This document shows, one piece after another, positions 62,180-64,000 of a stretch of DNA of 64,000 bases. Positions within the stretch are counted from its first letter, which is position 1. Every line of letters starts with the position of its first letter. Origin of the DNA: Rhodospirillaceae bacterium (GTDB taxonomy: Bacteria; Pseudomonadota; Alphaproteobacteria; Rhodospirillales; Casp-alpha2). The translations under genes were made by a program, and so were the position numbers. Under the pieces are notes generated by a model, which was not told where the DNA came from, searched no databases, and saw only the letters and a list, made by a program, of their open reading frames with translations. The stretch is taken from contig JAERTE010000141.1 in the NCBI GenBank assembly GCA_016845145.1, positions 1 through 64,000 of the forward strand, in the 5' to 3' direction.

Positions 62180-62734
62180 TTATTTCGGCTCCGTCGAGCG
62201 GCGTAGAAAATAGTCGATGTGGGGATCGCCATCCATGGCACGGAAGTAGGCGGGGGAAAAAGAACGCGGCGCGCCGACGCCGATAATTTTCTGAACGGTC
62301 TTTTCGTCCGGACCCAACGGTAAACGCAGGCTCTCCCAGGATATCTCGTCGCCGTCGGGAAAGGTAAACTGAGTAACGAAAAACAGCGGCTCGGGTGTTT
62401 CCAATATGGCCAGGAACTCGTCACGCACCTTGTCGGCGACCTTTGCTGGCTTAATTTCCGACACGGACTTTCCCGTCATCTCAAGTCCTTGGAATTCTGC
62501 TCGCGCGGTGCCCCAGAAACGGTAAACAAAGTCAATTTCACCGTCATTGCCGGTTACGACATCGGCGACCACACACCAAGGGATGACATGTGCTGGTAAG
62601 CTCTCGAGCCTGAAGGTGTCCCATGGCGGAAAAATGCTTGCGCCACGGATGGCGTTCCAGTGGTCCAGTACAGCAACCAAGGGTTCGGGCATTTCCTGCC
62701 CGTCGACCGGTGATTTGGATATCTGAAATTCCAT
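62180..62734 (-). CDS. PAS-like domain protein of the Rhodospirillales type
   Basis: A 184-residue soluble protein. The central part (RLESLPAHVIPWCVVADVVT; DFVYRFWGTARAEFQGLEMT; GKSVSEIKPA) fits the PAS_5-type family, common and often multicopy in Rhodospirillales. ATG 62734 chosen over a TTG at 62755. No output domain is present. Function unknown, probably sensory. Confidence 0.75.
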   Translation of the reverse strand: MEFQISKSPVDGQEMPEPLVAVLDHWNAIRGASIFPPWDTFRLESLPAHVIPWCVVADVVTGNDGEIDFVYRFWGTARAEFQGLEMTGKSVSEIKPAKVADKVRDEFLAILETPEPLFFVTQFTFPDGDEISWESLRLPLGPDEKTVQKIIGVGAPRSFSPAYFRAMDGDPHIDYFLRRSTEPK

Positions 62735-62845
62735 GACGCCAGCACACTGACGCAATCAAATTAAACAACGAATCCAGGTTTTTCGGCAGCTCACAACGAC
62801 ACTTGCCCAGAACCCATTGCCTAAGCTGTGGGGTTCGATCGTGCG

Positions 62846-63271
62846 TTATTGAAAACCCATCATGTTCTGCATAAAGCCGAACGGTGACGAGAAGGCGCGA
62901 GTGCCGCGATTGACGTCGTGGGCCAAGTGCCCGACCTGGCCGTTCATGACGCGGAAACTCTCGCTCATGTGATGCATGTTCTGGGACATGTTGACCATGC
63001 GCTTCGACACCTCGCTCATGTTGGTGCCGACGCCGGCCACGTGGGCCGACACATTGTTGATCGAGGTGCGCATACCGGCAACGTTCTCGGCCATGGCTTC
63101 CTGGGTTTGCGCCATATCGGCCAAATTGTGGGCAACGCCGGCCATCACGGTCGTCATGGTGTCGAGGTTTTTGGCAATGCCGTGCACCGTGTAGGTGAAG
63201 AAAGCCATCACGCACAACATGCCGACCAGAGCCAGGCCCTGGACCGGATTTTGGCAAATTCTGTTGAACAT
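62846..63271 (-). CDS. Small membrane protein with methionine/asparagine-rich coiled coil
   Basis: A 141-residue protein. ATG 63271 (MFNRICQNPV) has GGGGG upstream. One membrane helix (GLALVGMLCVMAFFTYTVHG) is followed by a ~90-residue helical stretch with regular repeats (NMSEVSKRMVNMSQNMHHMS), likely a periplasmic coiled coil, and a Phe/Met-rich end (FGFMQNMMGFQ). It lies between a PAS-like gene and a solute-binding protein gene. Family not recognised. Confidence 0.7.
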   Translation of the reverse strand: MFNRICQNPVQGLALVGMLCVMAFFTYTVHGIAKNLDTMTTVMAGVAHNLADMAQTQEAMAENVAGMRTSINNVSAHVAGVGTNMSEVSKRMVNMSQNMHHMSESFRVMNGQVGHLAHDVNRGTRAFSSPFGFMQNMMGFQ

Positions 63272-63361
63272 CCATGTCCCCCGAATCACTTTATATTTAT
63301 GTATAATATACCAATGCGCCTTAAATGACAGTGTTTCCGTTATCGTCACGCATAATTCGTT

Positions 63362-64000
63362 TTAGCGCGGGGTCAGAAACGCCAGTCCGCGCTCCAGGCA
63401 GGCGTAATCCCTAAGGCAGGCGGCTTTCGCATCAGAGGCGGGTTCGAGCAGCTTGGAAATAACGTGGTCGCGGATCGCGCGTAGCTGTCCGGCTTGCTGC
63501 ATGTTTGAGAACACCGCAGATAGGCGGGGCGCCAGTGCGGCGTTCTTCTGGTGCACATAGTGGAACAAGTCGAACCGGGCGACAGCCGGGCGAAGCTCGC
63601 TGATGCCTTCGATCCCCAGCGTTTTCATCTGGTAGCGGCCGTTGAGGCTCGGCGACACGGCCATGTCGACGCGTTTTTTGTGCAGCATCTTGAACAGTCC
63701 GGCGTAATTCGAGGCCAGATATCGGTCCATGCCCTTGGTGCCGCCTTCGGCAAACTTGATGCCCCGGATAATGCCGATGCGATATGGTTTCAGGTCGGCC
63801 CAGGTGCGGGCGGAGAGTGACGGGTCAGTGACGAACACCGCCGCCTCGATATAGTTGATGGCCGGCTTGATCTGCACCAGGTTGGGATACTTCGCCGAAA
63901 GCTTGTCGATGCGTTGCACGTCGCCTGCGACCTTGCCGCCGTTCGCCAATTTCAAGGCGCGCTCGCCGGGGAATTTCTTGATCACGACATCGATGCCCAG
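63362..64000 (-). CDS. Extracellular solute-binding protein family 3 (N-terminus cut by window edge)
   Basis: The last ~212 residues of a periplasmic binding-protein-like domain. It enters at LGIDVVIKKFPGERALKLAN, typical of family 3 proteins of the stand-alone type found in many Rhodospirillales, followed by VFVTDPSLSARTWADLKPYR and IGIIRGIKFAEGGTKGMDRY. The N-terminus with the expected signal peptide lies outside the window. No permease genes follow, so it may be an orphan binding protein. Confidence 0.82.
   Translation of the reverse strand: MGIDVVIKKFPGERALKLANGGKVAGDVQRIDKLSAKYPNLVQIKPAINYIEAAVFVTDPSLSARTWADLKPYRIGIIRGIKFAEGGTKGMDRYLASNYAGLFKMLHKKRVDMAVSPSLNGRYQMKTLGIEGISELRPAVARFDLFHYVHQKNAALAPRLSAVFSNMQQAGQLRAIRDHVISKLLEPASDAKAACLRDYACLERGLAFLTPR

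Noticed and set aside
1-64000. CRISPR arrays, rRNA genes, prophage modules and intact transposases
   Set aside because: None found: no regularly spaced repeats, no rRNA-like sequence, no phage structural genes, and no transposase or integrase frame among the recognisable proteins.

Overview
The window reads as the chromosome of an alphaproteobacterium, most likely a Rhodospirillales-type marine or aquatic organism. This rests on gene content rather than a marker gene: a DivK-like single-domain response regulator, an alphaproteobacterial RpoH, HisZ next to PurA, and the run pyrB-pyrC'-plsY-gst-dprA-topA-rnr. No rRNA is present, so genus and species cannot be given. There is one tRNA, no CRISPR array, no intact insertion sequence and no prophage module.

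Positions 1-10050 (all minus strand) hold a type I secretion locus. In order of transcription it is: a fused double ABC exporter, an HlyD-type adaptor, a Pro/Ser-rich protein, a LuxR-type regulator carrying cyclase-like and ATPase domains, an outer-membrane efflux lipoprotein ending in a SPOR domain, and a secreted protein cut by the window edge.

Positions 10400-24150 form an accessory, natural-product-like region. It holds two small proteins of unknown role, a YcaO-domain protein followed by a SARP/BTAD-type regulator, and, on the minus strand, an animal-type heme peroxidase with a small partner whose start is frameshifted at an A8 run. Next is a plus-strand cassette of one membrane protein, two lipoproteins and a small helical protein, closed by a terminator. 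A second plus-strand cassette follows: a tyrosinase, a 182-residue precursor-like protein with two TTxxxGEE repeats near its C-terminus, and a RimK/MvdD-like ATP-grasp enzyme. The last pair strongly resembles a graspetide (omega-ester-linked RiPP) system of the plesiocin type, and I consider it the most interesting feature here. YcaO enzyme, tyrosinase, peroxidase, ATP-grasp enzyme and double exporter together could form one peptide-modification and export island. A tRNA-Glu gene, with its 3' end toward the island, marks the far edge.

Positions 24450-50200 are mostly core genes: threonine aldolase, a JAMM peptidase, rluD, rpoH, a pseudokinase with a membrane partner, hisZ-purA, a GGDEF-EAL protein, a TerB-like protein, a polytopic membrane protein with gamma-glutamyltransferase, a family 2 glycosyltransferase, a Crp/Fnr regulator, divK, rpmG, an S41 protease, rnr, topA and an Hpt protein.

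Positions 50200-64000 carry dprA, gst, plsY, a dihydroorotase-like pyrC lacking its HxH metal motif, pyrB, a sulfotransferase, and a low-GC, frameshifted TIR-like gene inserted between pyrB and ruvX. Beyond these lie an SH3 protein, a fumarase-superfamily lyase next to diaminopropionate ammonia-lyase, a PAS-like protein, a small membrane protein, and a solute-binding protein cut by the right edge.
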